DNA of 64,000 nt from CADDYT01 sp035294125 (GCA_035294125.1 DATGLM010000025.1:25710-89709), one strand, 5' to 3'. Shown: positions 8,702-17,283, counted from the first letter of the stretch. The notes: a model not told the origin generated them from the sequence alone. Numbers and translations: made by a program.

Positions 8702-9118
8702 TTAGAAGGGGGTTTCGTCTCCACCCCCGTGATCTTCCAAATCACCGAGGTCGTCCATACTGCCTGCCATAAAGTCGGCGCTGCTCGTAGCAGATTTAGG
8801 AGTAAGTATTTCCATCTCATTGGCAATGACTTCGACTGCTGTACGCTCGATATTATTCTTATCGGTGTACTTGCGCTGCTGCAGGCGGCCTTCAATGTAG
8901 ACCTTTGTGCCTTTGTGCAGATATTCGCTGCAGATCTCTGCCAGCTTATTCATTGCTACGATATTGAACCACTCAGTCTCTTTCTGCCTTTCGCCGGTAG
9001 CGCTCGATTTCGTGTAGCGGTTGACGGCAAGAGTAAATCTGGCGATAGCCATACCACTCTGGGTATAGTTCATATCAGGGTCTTTTCCCAGGTTCCCGAT
9101 GAGCATAATCTTGTTCAT
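8702..9118 (-). CDS. ssb: Single-stranded DNA-binding protein
   Basis: Binds ssDNA during replication and repair and recruits partners through its acidic C-terminal tip. The 138 residues start MNKIMLIGNLGKDPD, contain the OB-fold strands (TLAVNRY, TEWFNIVAMNKLAEIC, VYIEGRLQQRKY), and end in the acidic tail GGGDETPF, close to the usual DDDIPF. The Gly/Gln linker is short. ATG at 9118 with an AAAGGA Shine-Dalgarno. It sits in the conserved position between rpsF and rpsR. Confidence 0.95.
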   Translation of the reverse strand: MNKIMLIGNLGKDPDMNYTQSGMAIARFTLAVNRYTKSSATGERQKETEWFNIVAMNKLAEICSEYLHKGTKVYIEGRLQQRKYTDKNNIERTAVEVIANEMEILTPKSATSSADFMAGSMDDLGDLEDHGGGDETPF

Positions 9119-9196
9119 GATTTCAGGTCCTTTCGGCTTCGTGCGCTTGCCTCAACCCTATTGCAGAGACTCGACGACCTTTCCAAACTTAACGTA

Positions 9197-9727
9197 TTAC
9201 TCCAAAGTTTCTTCATCGATAGCAGGGGGGACATCGGCCATGTCCTCTTCGGTCAGGCTGATGGGTTCGACCAGATTCTCGCCCATGCTCTCCTCATCCT
9301 GTTCGGCCAGGGCCTCTTCGACCGCCGCTGTGATTCCTTCAATATTAGCGGTGGCAGGCTCTGCCTGTTCCTGCGCGTTGGCCCCCGCGGCTGCCTCTGC
9401 GGCTGCCCGGGCTTCACGCTCCTTCTGCACGGTCCTGGCGTCGCGGCGCTTCATCAGGTGGCGGAGCACCTCTTCAGAAACTTTGAGTGTACGATCCAGT
9501 TCGGCCACGGTTTCGGGGGTCAGGATCATATCAAGGAATATGTAGTTTCCGTCGCGGTGATGTTCGATGGGGTAGCTGAGACGCCGCCGTCCCCATTTAT
9601 TCACCCGCACAATCTGGCCGCCATGCGTGGCGACAATCTGCTCGACACGGTTTAAAATGGCCTGTGTCTGCTCTTCGCTGACTTCGGGATTGAGTATGAA
9701 ACCCAGTTCATAGTCTCTTGTGACCAC
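9197..9727 (-). CDS. rpsF: 30S ribosomal protein bS6 with long C-terminal extension
   Basis: First gene of the rpsF-ssb-rpsR operon. Residues 1-100 match the bS6 fold (YELGFILNPEVSEEQ, NKWGRRRLSYPIEHHRDGNY, LKVSEEVLRHLMKR). The remaining 75 residues are an Ala/Glu-rich acidic tail, making the protein 176 residues rather than about 95-100. The tail is probably disordered; its role is unknown. The GTG start at 9727 has a strong GGAGGAGG Shine-Dalgarno. A structured leader and a good promoter lie upstream. Confidence 0.94.
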   Translation of the reverse strand: MVTRDYELGFILNPEVSEEQTQAILNRVEQIVATHGGQIVRVNKWGRRRLSYPIEHHRDGNYIFLDMILTPETVAELDRTLKVSEEVLRHLMKRRDARTVQKEREARAAAEAAAGANAQEQAEPATANIEGITAAVEEALAEQDEESMGENLVEPISLTEEDMADVPPAIDEETLE

Positions 9728-9767
9728 GAAGCCTCCTCCTTCCTTTACCTATGGGTATGCTTCCAGT

Positions 9768-9829
9768 CAGCTATTCCGGTCCCGGATGGGCTTGCAATTC
9801 CATTCACATAGGGATGCAAGTGATAGCTG
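9768..9829 (-). promoter_or_regulatory. Probable S6:S18-binding autoregulatory leader of rpsF
   Basis: On the minus strand the leader RNA has an outer helix CAGCUAU/AUAGCUG (9823-9829 with 9768-9774) and an inner helix CUUGCA/UGCAAG (9815-9820 with 9791-9796). They are separated on the 3' side by an asymmetric loop rich in CCG (complement of 9775-9790). This helix, CCG-containing internal loop, helix arrangement matches the known S6:S18 operator that mimics the 16S rRNA site. It ends about 40 nt before the rpsF start. Confidence 0.62.
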
Positions 9830-9886
9830 CCAGAGCAGGTCCTACTTTCAATCCCAAACGGGATATCCAGTCCTAAACACCCCGCT

Positions 9887-9915
9887 ATTATACCATTGAT
9901 CGCCCCTTCTGGCAA
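9887..9915 (-). promoter_or_regulatory. Promoter of the rpsF-ssb-rpsR operon, TTGCCA-N17-TATAAT
   Basis: On the minus strand the -35 is TTGCCA (complement of 9910-9915) and the -10 is a perfect TATAAT (complement of 9887-9892), 17 bp apart. The transcript would have a leader of about 150 nt containing the hairpin at 9851-9864 and the S6:S18-like structure. Confidence 0.75.
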
Positions 9916-10031
9916 TAGAGTCGAGTTTGAAAAACTCCTACCCCCTTATTCTTTTCTTACCTGAAAAAACGGAAAAGCCAGAAAAAAGAAACGTTCTTTC
10001 TAGCAGTGATTCGTCATCAGTAAAGAGCTTG

Positions 10032-10060
10032 TTGACAGTGTAAAATGTTTGTTTCATACT
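10032..10060 (+). promoter_or_regulatory. Candidate promoter TTGACA-N17-CATACT
   Basis: Perfect -35 (10032-10037) and a 4/6 -10 (10055-10060), about 65 bp before the glycosyltransferase-like gene, divergent from the rpsF promoter. Confidence 0.55.
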
Positions 10061-10124
10061 GTAGCTACAATCCGGCGCAGTAGCGATAGATAGTATGTTT
10101 ATTTCCCGATCAGACGGAGCACAT

Positions 10125-11984
10125 ATGCAACAGTATCCTGTGGGACGCTCCTCTCAATCAACGCAGGCACAGGAGATACAACGGGGGCAGCGAACGCGGA
10201 GAATGCAGCAAACACAGCGGACACAACCCGCGCTTCCAGGCGCTGCGCTGCCCACTACTCCACCTGGGGTACCACCAGAGCGTGTGGCGAACAACGCGCC
10301 CCGCCCCTGGCGAAAATCCTCACAGCCGCGCTATAGCCTGCAAGCTGCCTGGAAATTAGCGCTGATTGGCCTGCTGCTGGGGGTACTCTATGTGGCGCTT
10401 TATCCACTTTTTGCGGGCCTGGTAGCAGGTTCTGCCGGACAGCAGGCCCTGCTCAGCCTCTTTCCCTGGCTGCCACGTCTCTACTGGACGAATGCTTTCC
10501 CCGCGCTCTCCCAGGCACTTTCTCATTTTCCTCTGCTCAATGCGGCGAGTGGCAACGCGAATCTTCTGCTGGTCTTGCTTCTGCTGGCTCTGCTCCTTGT
10601 CTTGCTGGCATGGCAAGTTGGACGGAGCGTCCTGCGCAAGCGCCTCTCTCGTTCTGAGACAGGGCTTCTCTTCTGGCTGGCGCTCATCTTCGTCGCTCTC
10701 TTCGGCCTGACCTTCCTCCTCGCGCCGCCGGTGCAGGCGCAGACCCTCTTTCTTTATGGCATGTATGGCCGCATGGTGGCTATCTACCACGTCAATCCCT
10801 ATGTCATCACGCCTTCTGCCTTCCCCCATGACCTCCTTTATGTCATGCTGTCCGGCGGTACGCGCACCTCGGTCGCTATCCCTGGCCCCGTCTGGATCGA
10901 TATGAGTATTCCCATCACCCTGTTTGCGCATGGCGGAGCCGGTGGCATCCTGCTCGCGTTTCGGGTGCTGGGCCTTGTTGCCCACGTGGTGAACACAATG
11001 CTGATCTGGGCCATCCTGGCAAAGTTGAAGCCGGAAACCCGCCTCGCGGCCACCCTGCTCTACGGCTGGAATCCACTGGTGCTGCTCTTCTCCGTCGCTT
11101 CCATGCAGCTAGAGGTCGGGATTGTGCTCTTCCTGCTGCTGGGCATTCTCTTCTTCCTGCGTAAATCGCTGCTGCTGGGCTGGGTTTTCCTGCTGCTGGC
11201 GGCGCTGGTTAACGCTCTCTGTCTGCTGCTGCTGCCGTTGTTCTTCCGCTTCCTACGACGGGAAACGCGCCTGCTGCCGCGCGGGCAGCGCTTCTTCTGG
11301 TGGGTGGGCTGCGTGGCCATCTCGATTCTGGTCGTTGTTCTGGCTTATGCTCCATTCTGGAGCGGATGGGGATGGAATGGACTGGTGGCGATGCTCAAGC
11401 AGGCCTTCTGGCCCACCAGCGCCATCAATTCGCTTGACGCGGCGTTGATCAATCTGCCTGTGCGTCCGGTGCCAGCGCTTTCCTGGCTATTTGTCCCCCA
11501 TCACTGGATACTCTTCGCCGCCATTGCCGTGGGCCTGACCTTGCTGCTCGGCGTCTGGCTGATCGATAGCCTGGAACTGGCCTTGCTGTTCAGTAGCTGG
11601 ATCTTCCTGGCACTCTTTGTGTTCTTTCCTGCTAGCTGGCCGTGGCTGCTGCTCGCGCCGCTGGCCCTTTGCGCTGTCAGCGGGCGCGCGCTCTTCCTGA
11701 CAGTCTTCCTGCTCTTCGGTGCTTTGTTCAGCTTCTATTACGATCTGGAGCAGTCGATCTGGCAGGGTCAGGCGTTGCTGACCATTGGCCTGCCCGTCTT
11801 GCTCTGGGGCTGGCTGCTATTCTTCACCTCGACGTGGCATATGACCCGTGCCAGCGAGGAGCAGGCGGAGGCAAGCGCGGTCGCAGCTGGCAGGAAGGCG
11901 GTGCAGGTAAAGGGCTTCTCGCGTCCCGGCTGGCAGGCGTGGTCCTCTCGCCCCTCCTGGCCCGGTCGCCGTCGGCAAAGCTGA
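10125..11984 (+). CDS. Polytopic membrane protein, probable lipid-linked-sugar-dependent glycosyltransferase (GT87/mannosyltransferase-like)
   Basis: 619 residues. The ATG at 10125 has GGAG 5 bp upstream; the in-frame ATG at 10095 lacks one. An N-terminal cytosolic tail of about 75 residues is Gln/Pro rich (QSTQAQEIQRGQRTRR), then about a dozen hydrophobic helices follow. The architecture (first helix, large outward loop with LYGMYGRMVAIYHVNPY, then NTMLIWAILAKL, LLYGWNPLVLLFSVASMQLEV) resembles bacterial GT-C-type enzymes such as GT87 mannosyltransferases. No clear DxD is visible, so assignment to glycosyl transfer is inference; a generic membrane protein is possible. The C-terminus is Trp/Ser/Arg rich. 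It stands alone. Confidence 0.6.
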   Translation: MQQYPVGRSSQSTQAQEIQRGQRTRRMQQTQRTQPALPGAALPTTPPGVPPERVANNAPRPWRKSSQPRYSLQAAWKLALIGLLLGVLYVALYPLFAGLVAGSAGQQALLSLFPWLPRLYWTNAFPALSQALSHFPLLNAASGNANLLLVLLLLALLLVLLAWQVGRSVLRKRLSRSETGLLFWLALIFVALFGLTFLLAPPVQAQTLFLYGMYGRMVAIYHVNPYVITPSAFPHDLLYVMLSGGTRTSVAIPGPVWIDMSIPITLFAHGGAGGILLAFRVLGLVAHVVNTMLIWAILAKLKPETRLAATLLYGWNPLVLLFSVASMQLEVGIVLFLLLGILFFLRKSLLLGWVFLLLAALVNALCLLLLPLFFRFLRRETRLLPRGQRFFWWVGCVAISILVVVLAYAPFWSGWGWNGLVAMLKQAFWPTSAINSLDAALINLPVRPVPALSWLFVPHHWILFAAIAVGLTLLLGVWLIDSLELALLFSSWIFLALFVFFPASWPWLLLAPLALCAVSGRALFLTVFLLFGALFSFYYDLEQSIWQGQALLTIGLPVLLWGWLLFFTSTWHMTRASEEQAEASAVAAGRKAVQVKGFSRPGWQAWSSRPSWPGRRRQS

Positions 11985-12048
11985 CTTGCCATGTGTTCCT
12001 GCTGCCGTGAGGGCGCTGCCTGGAAACAAGTTTACAACCAAAAAGCTA

Positions 12049-12077
12049 TTGCGTAACCGGGGCAGGTATGATATACT
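12049..12077 (+). promoter_or_regulatory. Candidate promoter of rpmI-rplT, TTGCGT-N17-TATACT
   Basis: Boxes at 12049-12054 and 12072-12077. The leader to rpmI would be about 215 nt, long enough for an L20-type autoregulatory structure; a short dyad CCTGC/GCAGG lies near 12224-12236. No known L20 leader fold was recognised. Confidence 0.5.
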
Positions 12078-12297
12078 GCGTCTCGATGCGGGGCCACTCC
12101 TGAAAGAGGCTTTCTGCGCCTTTGACGGATTTTTGAGGAAGCTCAAAAGAGAAGAGATTGGTAAAGGATAAACTCCTCTTCATCTCCATCGCCTCTCCCC
12201 TGAGTTACACTGAGATGTAAGTACCTGCCTGGCAGGATGCAGGGTGTGGATAATGCGTTGCCTCCGCATACTAGTAAAGTCAGGAAGAAAAAGGATT

Positions 12298-12501
12298 ATG
12301 AAGCAGAAACTGAAAACACACAAGGCTATGGCCAAGCGGGTCAAGGTGACCGGCTCTGGCAAGTTTATGCGCCGCAAAGTGGCTATCAGCCACCTGCGCC
12401 GTCACAAATCACCCGAGGCTGTCCGTTCGGCGGACAAAGAGTTCGAGCTGGCTGCTGGTGACAGACGCCGCTTGAAGAAACTCCTCCCGTATGACTTCTA
12501 G
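12298..12501 (+). CDS. rpmI: 50S ribosomal protein bL35
   Basis: The 67-residue basic protein starts MKQKLKTHKAMAKRVKVTGSGK, the canonical bL35 N-terminus, and contains RRKVAISHLRRHKS. In-frame GTG/ATG codons upstream (from 12244) would add residues with no family counterpart; the ATG at 12298 has an AAAAGG ribosome-binding site. It is followed by rplT after 81 bp. The usual upstream neighbour infC is absent here. Confidence 0.93.
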   Translation: MKQKLKTHKAMAKRVKVTGSGKFMRRKVAISHLRRHKSPEAVRSADKEFELAAGDRRRLKKLLPYDF

Positions 12502-12582
12502 ACCGGTATTCGGTACAGGAAGAGAAGAGACAAGAGATACTACAGTAGTCGAGCATTCAATTGATATGGAGGATAGAGAGCT

Positions 12583-12945
12583 ATGCCCAGGGTAAAACGT
12601 GGCGTTCCCGCTCACAAGAAGCATAAAAAGGTTTTGAAGATGGCCGAGGGCCATCGGGGGGCGCGTCGGCGTCTGTTCCGTCCCGCCCATGAGTCGGTCA
12701 TGCGCTCTATGGCGTATATGTATCGTGACCGCCGCAATCGCAAGCGCGATATGCGCCGTCTGTGGATCACGCGCATCAACGCCGCCGCTCGTATGCACGG
12801 TGTCAGTTACAGCAAATTGATGCACGCCATCCATGAGGCGAACATTGATGTAGATCGCAAGATACTCGCCGAGATGGCCGTCAATGACGAAGCAGCTTTC
12901 AGCGCGCTGGTAGAGAAAGCGCTGGCTGCGGTCCCGACCGTTTAA
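12583..12945 (+). CDS. rplT: 50S ribosomal protein bL20
   Basis: The 120-residue assembly protein for the large subunit, starting MPRVKRGVPAHKKHKKVLKMAEG with GARRRLFRPA, YRDRRNRKRDMRRLWITRINAAAR and the C-terminal SKLMHAIHEANIDVDRKILAEMA. GGAGGATAGAGAGCT ribosome-binding region before the ATG. In many bacteria bL20 represses its own operon by binding the leader; the long untranslated region before rpmI leaves room for that. Confidence 0.95.
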   Translation: MPRVKRGVPAHKKHKKVLKMAEGHRGARRRLFRPAHESVMRSMAYMYRDRRNRKRDMRRLWITRINAAARMHGVSYSKLMHAIHEANIDVDRKILAEMAVNDEAAFSALVEKALAAVPTV

Positions 12946-12955
12946 CGGCTTTCAG

Positions 12956-13017
12956 ATGCAAATGACCGCGAGCAGCCCACCAGTACACGCTGGTATGCTG
13001 CTCGCGGTCATTTGCAT
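12956..13017 (+). terminator. Long perfect hairpin after rplT
   Basis: 21-bp arms 12956-12976 and 12997-13017, plus an inner ACCAG/CTGGT helix. No U-tract. It probably terminates rpmI-rplT; the next gene starts only 24 bp beyond, so its promoter must overlap or read-through occurs. Confidence 0.75.
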
Positions 13018-13040
13018 GAACGACATTGCTGAGTAAGGCG

Positions 13041-13895
13041 ATGGTGCGAATTACCAGTTCTGCTAATCCACGTATCAAGAGAGCGCGTGAGCTACACGCG
13101 AGTGCTGGGCGTAAGAAATACGGCCTCTTTCTGATGGAGGGGCCGCGCCTGCTGGAGACGCTCCTCGACATTGGAGGGGAGGAAATGCTGCCAGAGGAGG
13201 TGTTCTATCAGCCAGAACTGCTGGGGCGCACGGAAAAGGGGCGTGCGTTACTGGGTAGGCTGTTGCGCACACCCGCGCTAGCACGAAGGCTGGTGGAGGT
13301 GAGCGAGCGTGTGATCGAGGCGCTGGGCGATGCGCAAACATCGCAGGGTGTTGTGAGCGTCTTGCCGCTCACGTTGTTTGCTCCGGCGCGATTGCGGGCC
13401 AACCGTCCCGCCGCATTCCGTCCTGCCCTGCTCATTCTCGATGATATCGCGGACCCTGGCAACATGGGGACGATCTTACGCACGGCGCTGGCAGCTAACG
13501 TCGATGCGGTCCTGCTCATCCCCAACTGTGTCGACCCGTTCAATCCGAAGGTGGTGCGAGCGGCTGCGGGAGCGCATGTCGCGCTGCCCATCGAAGTTGA
13601 TATGTCGTGGCCTGCCATCGCCGAACGAGTGGCGCGGCACTGCCCCGAAGGCCCGCGCGTACTGCTGGCCGAGGCGGGCAGCAGCCACATATACTACGAA
13701 CAGGACCTGACGCGCCCGTTCGCGCTCATTACCGGCAACGAGGCGCATGGTCCCTCACCTCAAGCGCGAGCGCTGGCGACACTGACGATCTCCATCCCCC
13801 TCGCTAACGGCGTAGAGTCGTTGAACGCGGCTATGGCGACGGGCATTATTCTCTACGAAGGTGTGCGACAGATGAAGATAACCGGGCAGGTATAA
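13041..13895 (+). CDS. SpoU/TrmH-family rRNA 2'-O-ribose methyltransferase (RlmB-like)
   Basis: SAM-dependent SPOUT methyltransferase, probably acting on 23S rRNA. The N-terminal substrate-binding domain (SANPRIKRARELHASAGRKKYGLFLMEG region) is followed by the knotted catalytic domain with motif 1 DPGNMGTILRTA, motif 2 TGNEAHGPS and motif 3 SIPLANGVESLNAAMATGI. The ATG at 13041 gives 284 residues; a TTG at 13026 is also possible. The gene lies next to rpmI-rplT, a common place for such enzymes. The exact target nucleotide cannot be told from the sequence. Confidence 0.88.
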   Translation: MVRITSSANPRIKRARELHASAGRKKYGLFLMEGPRLLETLLDIGGEEMLPEEVFYQPELLGRTEKGRALLGRLLRTPALARRLVEVSERVIEALGDAQTSQGVVSVLPLTLFAPARLRANRPAAFRPALLILDDIADPGNMGTILRTALAANVDAVLLIPNCVDPFNPKVVRAAAGAHVALPIEVDMSWPAIAERVARHCPEGPRVLLAEAGSSHIYYEQDLTRPFALITGNEAHGPSPQARALATLTISIPLANGVESLNAAMATGIILYEGVRQMKITGQV

Positions 13896-13953
13896 CAACA
13901 GGGTGATGAGATCGTGCGCTACGGCGCGCACGGTCTCATCACCCTGTTGTTAT
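13892..13953. terminator. Bidirectional long hairpin between convergent genes
   Basis: Perfect 20-bp arms 13892-13911 and 13934-13953 with a further CGTGCG/CGCACG inner helix. The left arm contains the stop codon of the methyltransferase gene, and the right arm ends 11 bp before the stop of the rubredoxin-like gene. Confidence 0.8.
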
Positions 13954-13964
13954 GCCTGTGTCTA

Positions 13965-14195
13965 TTACCAGCGGCTGCTCATCTCACGGTGAAGATCGGG
14001 CTGCTGAACGAGTGCGGTCGTGCCGCAGCTTTCGCACGCATCAGGCGCTGTGCCTGTATGAACCATGCCGCAAACTTCACACACCCAGCGTCGAACCGTG
14101 ACGCGAGTGCGTGCTAACACGTTCATCGCTTCCTGCACAGCAGCGCCGTTGCTCTTTACCACACTCCTGGTGGTGGTTGTTTTCTGTGCAATCAT
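13965..14195 (-). CDS. Rubredoxin-like zinc-ribbon mini-protein
   Basis: The 76-residue protein carries WVCEVCGMVHTGTAPDACESCG, i.e. two CxxCG knuckles spaced like the rubredoxin-like domain of rubrerythrins, so it should bind one Fe or Zn. The N-terminal 35 residues are Thr/Val/Arg rich without a recognisable domain. ATG at 14195 with an AGGAGG Shine-Dalgarno. Classical rubredoxins (about 54 residues) have aromatic residues around the cluster that are mostly missing here, so a structural zinc ribbon is equally likely. It stands alone, convergent with the rRNA methyltransferase. Confidence 0.7.
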   Translation of the reverse strand: MIAQKTTTTRSVVKSNGAAVQEAMNVLARTRVTVRRWVCEVCGMVHTGTAPDACESCGTTALVQQPDLHREMSSRW

Positions 14196-14508
14196 GAGTA
14201 GCCTCCTATCTTATCTTCTGCCTGTTGCTTATCATGCGTATTCATCCAGGTGAGTCTGGATAGGGCCGCTGTAAAGCAGCTACAACGACGTGTTATCCAG
14301 AACGCCCGCATAACCAGCGATGCGTGCGCGGGTGATGTCACTTACTGTAAGTGTAACAGGAGGCTGGCAGCATAGTCCATAAAATAGCATGCAACTTCTG
14401 GATACTATCTATAAGAAAAAAGTTATAGGAGATAGGGGAACACGCGGCAAAAGAGAAAGAGGCCGCGTCAGTTCAGCGCTGATGCAGCCTCTTTCTCTCG
14501 TTTAGCGG
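14196..14508. other. Intergenic region without a gene
   Basis: Upstream region of the rubredoxin-like gene and downstream region of the chemoreceptor. It holds a CTGGATA/TATCCAG dyad around 14257-14302 and the terminator at 14452-14498. No convincing promoter boxes or ORF were seen. Confidence 0.5.
14452..14498 (-). terminator. Terminator hairpin of the chemoreceptor gene
   Basis: 12-bp arms 14452-14463 and 14487-14498 with an imperfect inner helix (GCGTCAG/CTGATGC). It begins 11 bp after the minus-strand stop. Confidence 0.7.
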
Positions 14509-17019
14509 CTACCAGTTCTGATAGCCGTTGTTCTCCCTGTTACTGTTGCCATTCCCATTCCGGGTGCCGTTGCCGTTCGTTCTGTACTCCTCTAATGGCT
14601 CGTTATACCACTGTTGCCCTTGCTGCCTCTGTTGATGCTGTTGCCACTGAGGGTTTAATGGGCCGGGTTGCGCTGGAGTGGAGGGTGGAGTGGGGGTGGG
14701 CATGTGCTGCGGATCAAAATTGCCGTAGTTACCAGAGTTGTCAAAGCTGCCAGACTGATCTGGCTGGTATCCGCCATACTGATTCCCATAGTTGCCATAG
14801 CTCCCGTATCCTTGCTGGCCCGGCTGTCCTCCTTGAACTGGTTGATGGGGAGGGAGCGGAGCGAACTGAAAGCCGTTGTCAGGTCTGCCTGCGCCTGTCC
14901 CCATAGCGGGTGGCAGAGCATTATAGGGATAAGGGCCTGAATCCAGGCCGGGGCCGGAGGAGACAGCCGAGGCCGTGACGGTGCGGAAGAAGCCGCTCAT
15001 GGTGAGCTGGCCCTCCTGCTCGGCCTCCGGGTAGACCGCGACATTGGCTATTGGCATGGACATATCTTGATTCTCGCGCAGTTTGAAGGCCTCGGTTGAA
15101 GCGCGCAGTTGTTCGACCAGGCGAGAGAGGCGTTCCATGCTCAGCGAGGCCTCGCGGGTGCTCAGGCTGCTTTGCTGCGTGCTCTCGGAGACGCTGCGCA
15201 TAATCTGTGACACCGCGTTGGATGAAAGCACTTGCTGGTTTGCCACCTGGTTGATAGTTTCAATTTCGCGTGCCTGCTGCTCAACGGCTGCGAAGAGGGA
15301 TTCCAGAGCGGTGCCAGCTTCCTCTGTAAGTCTGGCGCCGGTCGAAGTTTCTCGTTCCGTATCCTGCATAGAGAGAGCTGCCGCGCTGATGTCTTCACGA
15401 ACCACGCGGACGATACGGGCGATAGAACTGGCCTCCTCTTTGGCGCGTTCCGCCAGGCGGCGGATGTCAGCGGCAACCGCGCCGAAGCCTTTGCCGTTTT
15501 CACCGGCCATCGCTGCCTGAATGGCCGCGTCAAGCGCCAGACGGTTCGTCTGGTGCGCGATCTGGGAGATGACATCGACGATGTTGTTGATCTCTTTCGA
15601 GCTTTCGCCCAGTGCATCCACTTTGCTGGCGGTGGCCTGCACATTTTCGTGGATGCGGCCCATGCTTTCTATGGTTTGCTGCACTGCTTCACGGCCACCC
15701 TGCGCGTCGCGGCGAGCCGTGCGCGCAATGCTCAACAGCGCCTGGGCGCGTTCCGCCACGTGGCGGCTGTCTTCTGCCATATGCTCGACTTCAACCGTTG
15801 CCTGACCGATCTGATGGATTTGTATATCGCCGGTTTCTACCAGTTGTGTCATACGATCAAGGATAGTGACCGTCGTTCCTTCAACTTCGTGGGCCACCAT
15901 CTTGACGCGCACCACCAGGCTGCTCAGCTCTTCCACCATGTAGTTGAAGGAGTCGGCCAGCACACCCAGGGCGTCAGCGGTGACCTCGGCCTGCACGCGC
16001 AGATCACCTTCACCGACACCGCTCACCTCACTCACCAGTTTCTCCACCTGCGCCTGCAAGTTGTCGCGCTGTGCCTGCGCATCCTGGATGAGGTGGACGA
16101 TGTTGTCCAGCATGTTGTTCATCGAGGCCGCAACGAGGTAGATTTCGTCGCGCCCCGCGATGGTAGCGCGGGCGCTCGTTTCTCCTTTCGCGATACGCCG
16201 TGTCAGCGTGGCAAGCTGGCGCAGCGGAACTGTAATCGTCTGGTTGACCGCGTAGCCAATTAAGAACACCAGCAGGATTGTGCTGACAATAGCTATGATC
16301 GTCGCAACGCGTACCGGGTTGATCTGCGCATCGCCCACGTTCGACACGGTATTACCCATCGTCTGTGCCAGGTTGACCAGATGCTGCCAGCTATTCTCCA
16401 GATTGATGTAGGCCTGCTGCGCTGAGAACAACGGCCCATAGGCATTGTTATAATCCAGCGAGACATTCGGATTCTTCTGAAGCAGGATCTGGTCGAGATC
16501 CGATAACTCTTTTTGCTGGTAGGTTTTGTATATATTCCACTGCGTCTTTGCCAGATCAAGCGTTTGCTTCTGATCTTTGATGATGGTGGTATTAGGGTCC
16601 TGGCTTATCAGAATGTTGCTTACCGCTGCCATGTTGCTCGAAGTGGCGAGTTCGTAGTTCTGCTGGTAGCTGGTCAGGCCCTGGTCAAACGTAGTCTGGA
16701 GGTTGCTAATCTCGCCGCTTGACTGTGCTCCACCAGCAAGGAGTGAGGCGTCCGCGTTCGCCCCTTGACTTAAATAGGCGAAGACCTGGGCGTTGCGCGC
16801 TGTAAGGAGCGCCTCCATACGTTGCAGTTCGACCTGCTGCGCGTATGCCGCGCTCTGGGCCTCAAAGGCGGTCGTGACTGCCTGCCCGCGTGAAACAAGG
16901 GAGTTTACGTAGTATGTGCCGAGCAAAGCAATAACAATAGCCGGAATGAGGGTCGCTGCTGCAAACGCGATAAAGAGACGCCGGAAAATAGGCGTGTTAC
17001 TCAGAAAACTAAAATTCAT
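14509..17019 (-). CDS. Methyl-accepting chemotaxis protein (transmembrane chemoreceptor)
   Basis: 836 residues: N-terminal transmembrane helix (about 14-35), an extracytoplasmic helical sensor (about 36-245), second helix (about 247-270), HAMP domain (VPLRQLATLTRRIAKGETSAR), a second HAMP-like segment, and a cytoplasmic signalling coiled coil whose tip reads IAHQTNRLALDAAIQAAMAGENGKGF. In standard receptors the tip is QTNLLALNAAIEAARAGE, so Asn to Asp, Glu to Gln and Arg to Met changes are notable because these residues contact CheA and CheW. The last 140 residues are a Gly/Asn/Gln/Pro/Tyr-rich tail with no NWETF-like pentapeptide, although the final residues are QNW. No che or flagellar genes are nearby, so it may serve a pilus- or development-related pathway. 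Confidence 0.88.
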   Translation of the reverse strand: MNFSFLSNTPIFRRLFIAFAAATLIPAIVIALLGTYYVNSLVSRGQAVTTAFEAQSAAYAQQVELQRMEALLTARNAQVFAYLSQGANADASLLAGGAQSSGEISNLQTTFDQGLTSYQQNYELATSSNMAAVSNILISQDPNTTIIKDQKQTLDLAKTQWNIYKTYQQKELSDLDQILLQKNPNVSLDYNNAYGPLFSAQQAYINLENSWQHLVNLAQTMGNTVSNVGDAQINPVRVATIIAIVSTILLVFLIGYAVNQTITVPLRQLATLTRRIAKGETSARATIAGRDEIYLVAASMNNMLDNIVHLIQDAQAQRDNLQAQVEKLVSEVSGVGEGDLRVQAEVTADALGVLADSFNYMVEELSSLVVRVKMVAHEVEGTTVTILDRMTQLVETGDIQIHQIGQATVEVEHMAEDSRHVAERAQALLSIARTARRDAQGGREAVQQTIESMGRIHENVQATASKVDALGESSKEINNIVDVISQIAHQTNRLALDAAIQAAMAGENGKGFGAVAADIRRLAERAKEEASSIARIVRVVREDISAAALSMQDTERETSTGARLTEEAGTALESLFAAVEQQAREIETINQVANQQVLSSNAVSQIMRSVSESTQQSSLSTREASLSMERLSRLVEQLRASTEAFKLRENQDMSMPIANVAVYPEAEQEGQLTMSGFFRTVTASAVSSGPGLDSGPYPYNALPPAMGTGAGRPDNGFQFAPLPPHQPVQGGQPGQQGYGSYGNYGNQYGGYQPDQSGSFDNSGNYGNFDPQHMPTPTPPSTPAQPGPLNPQWQQHQQRQQGQQWYNEPLEEYRTNGNGTRNGNGNSNRENNGYQNW

Positions 17020-17283
17020 AGCTCAGTCCCTTCTCAGACGGTACGCAACTCCGTGCTGCTGGCGACATATCCGATGTATCCATTTATTCGTGTCAATGGT
17101 TGTCTGCCTGTTTTGAATCGTGCAAATACGTGGAACAGACCATTCCCACCGTAGTTTACTCTACATTATCGGAAAATGGAACCTTTTGGGGATGGCAGTG
17201 ACCTGAATTTCCTAGTAGAGAAGGGGCCAAACATGCTATACTGTCTGCAAATGCAACAAATTTCCTGCTTGAAGGAGCCTTTC

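Noticed and set aside
11985..12297. Possible infC in the gap before rpmI
   Set aside because: No frame contains IF3 motifs; the stretch holds only a promoter and leader.
15232..16263. 343-codon plus-strand ORF opposite the chemoreceptor
   Set aside because: Mirror of the MCP coding frame; no ribosome-binding site or domain.
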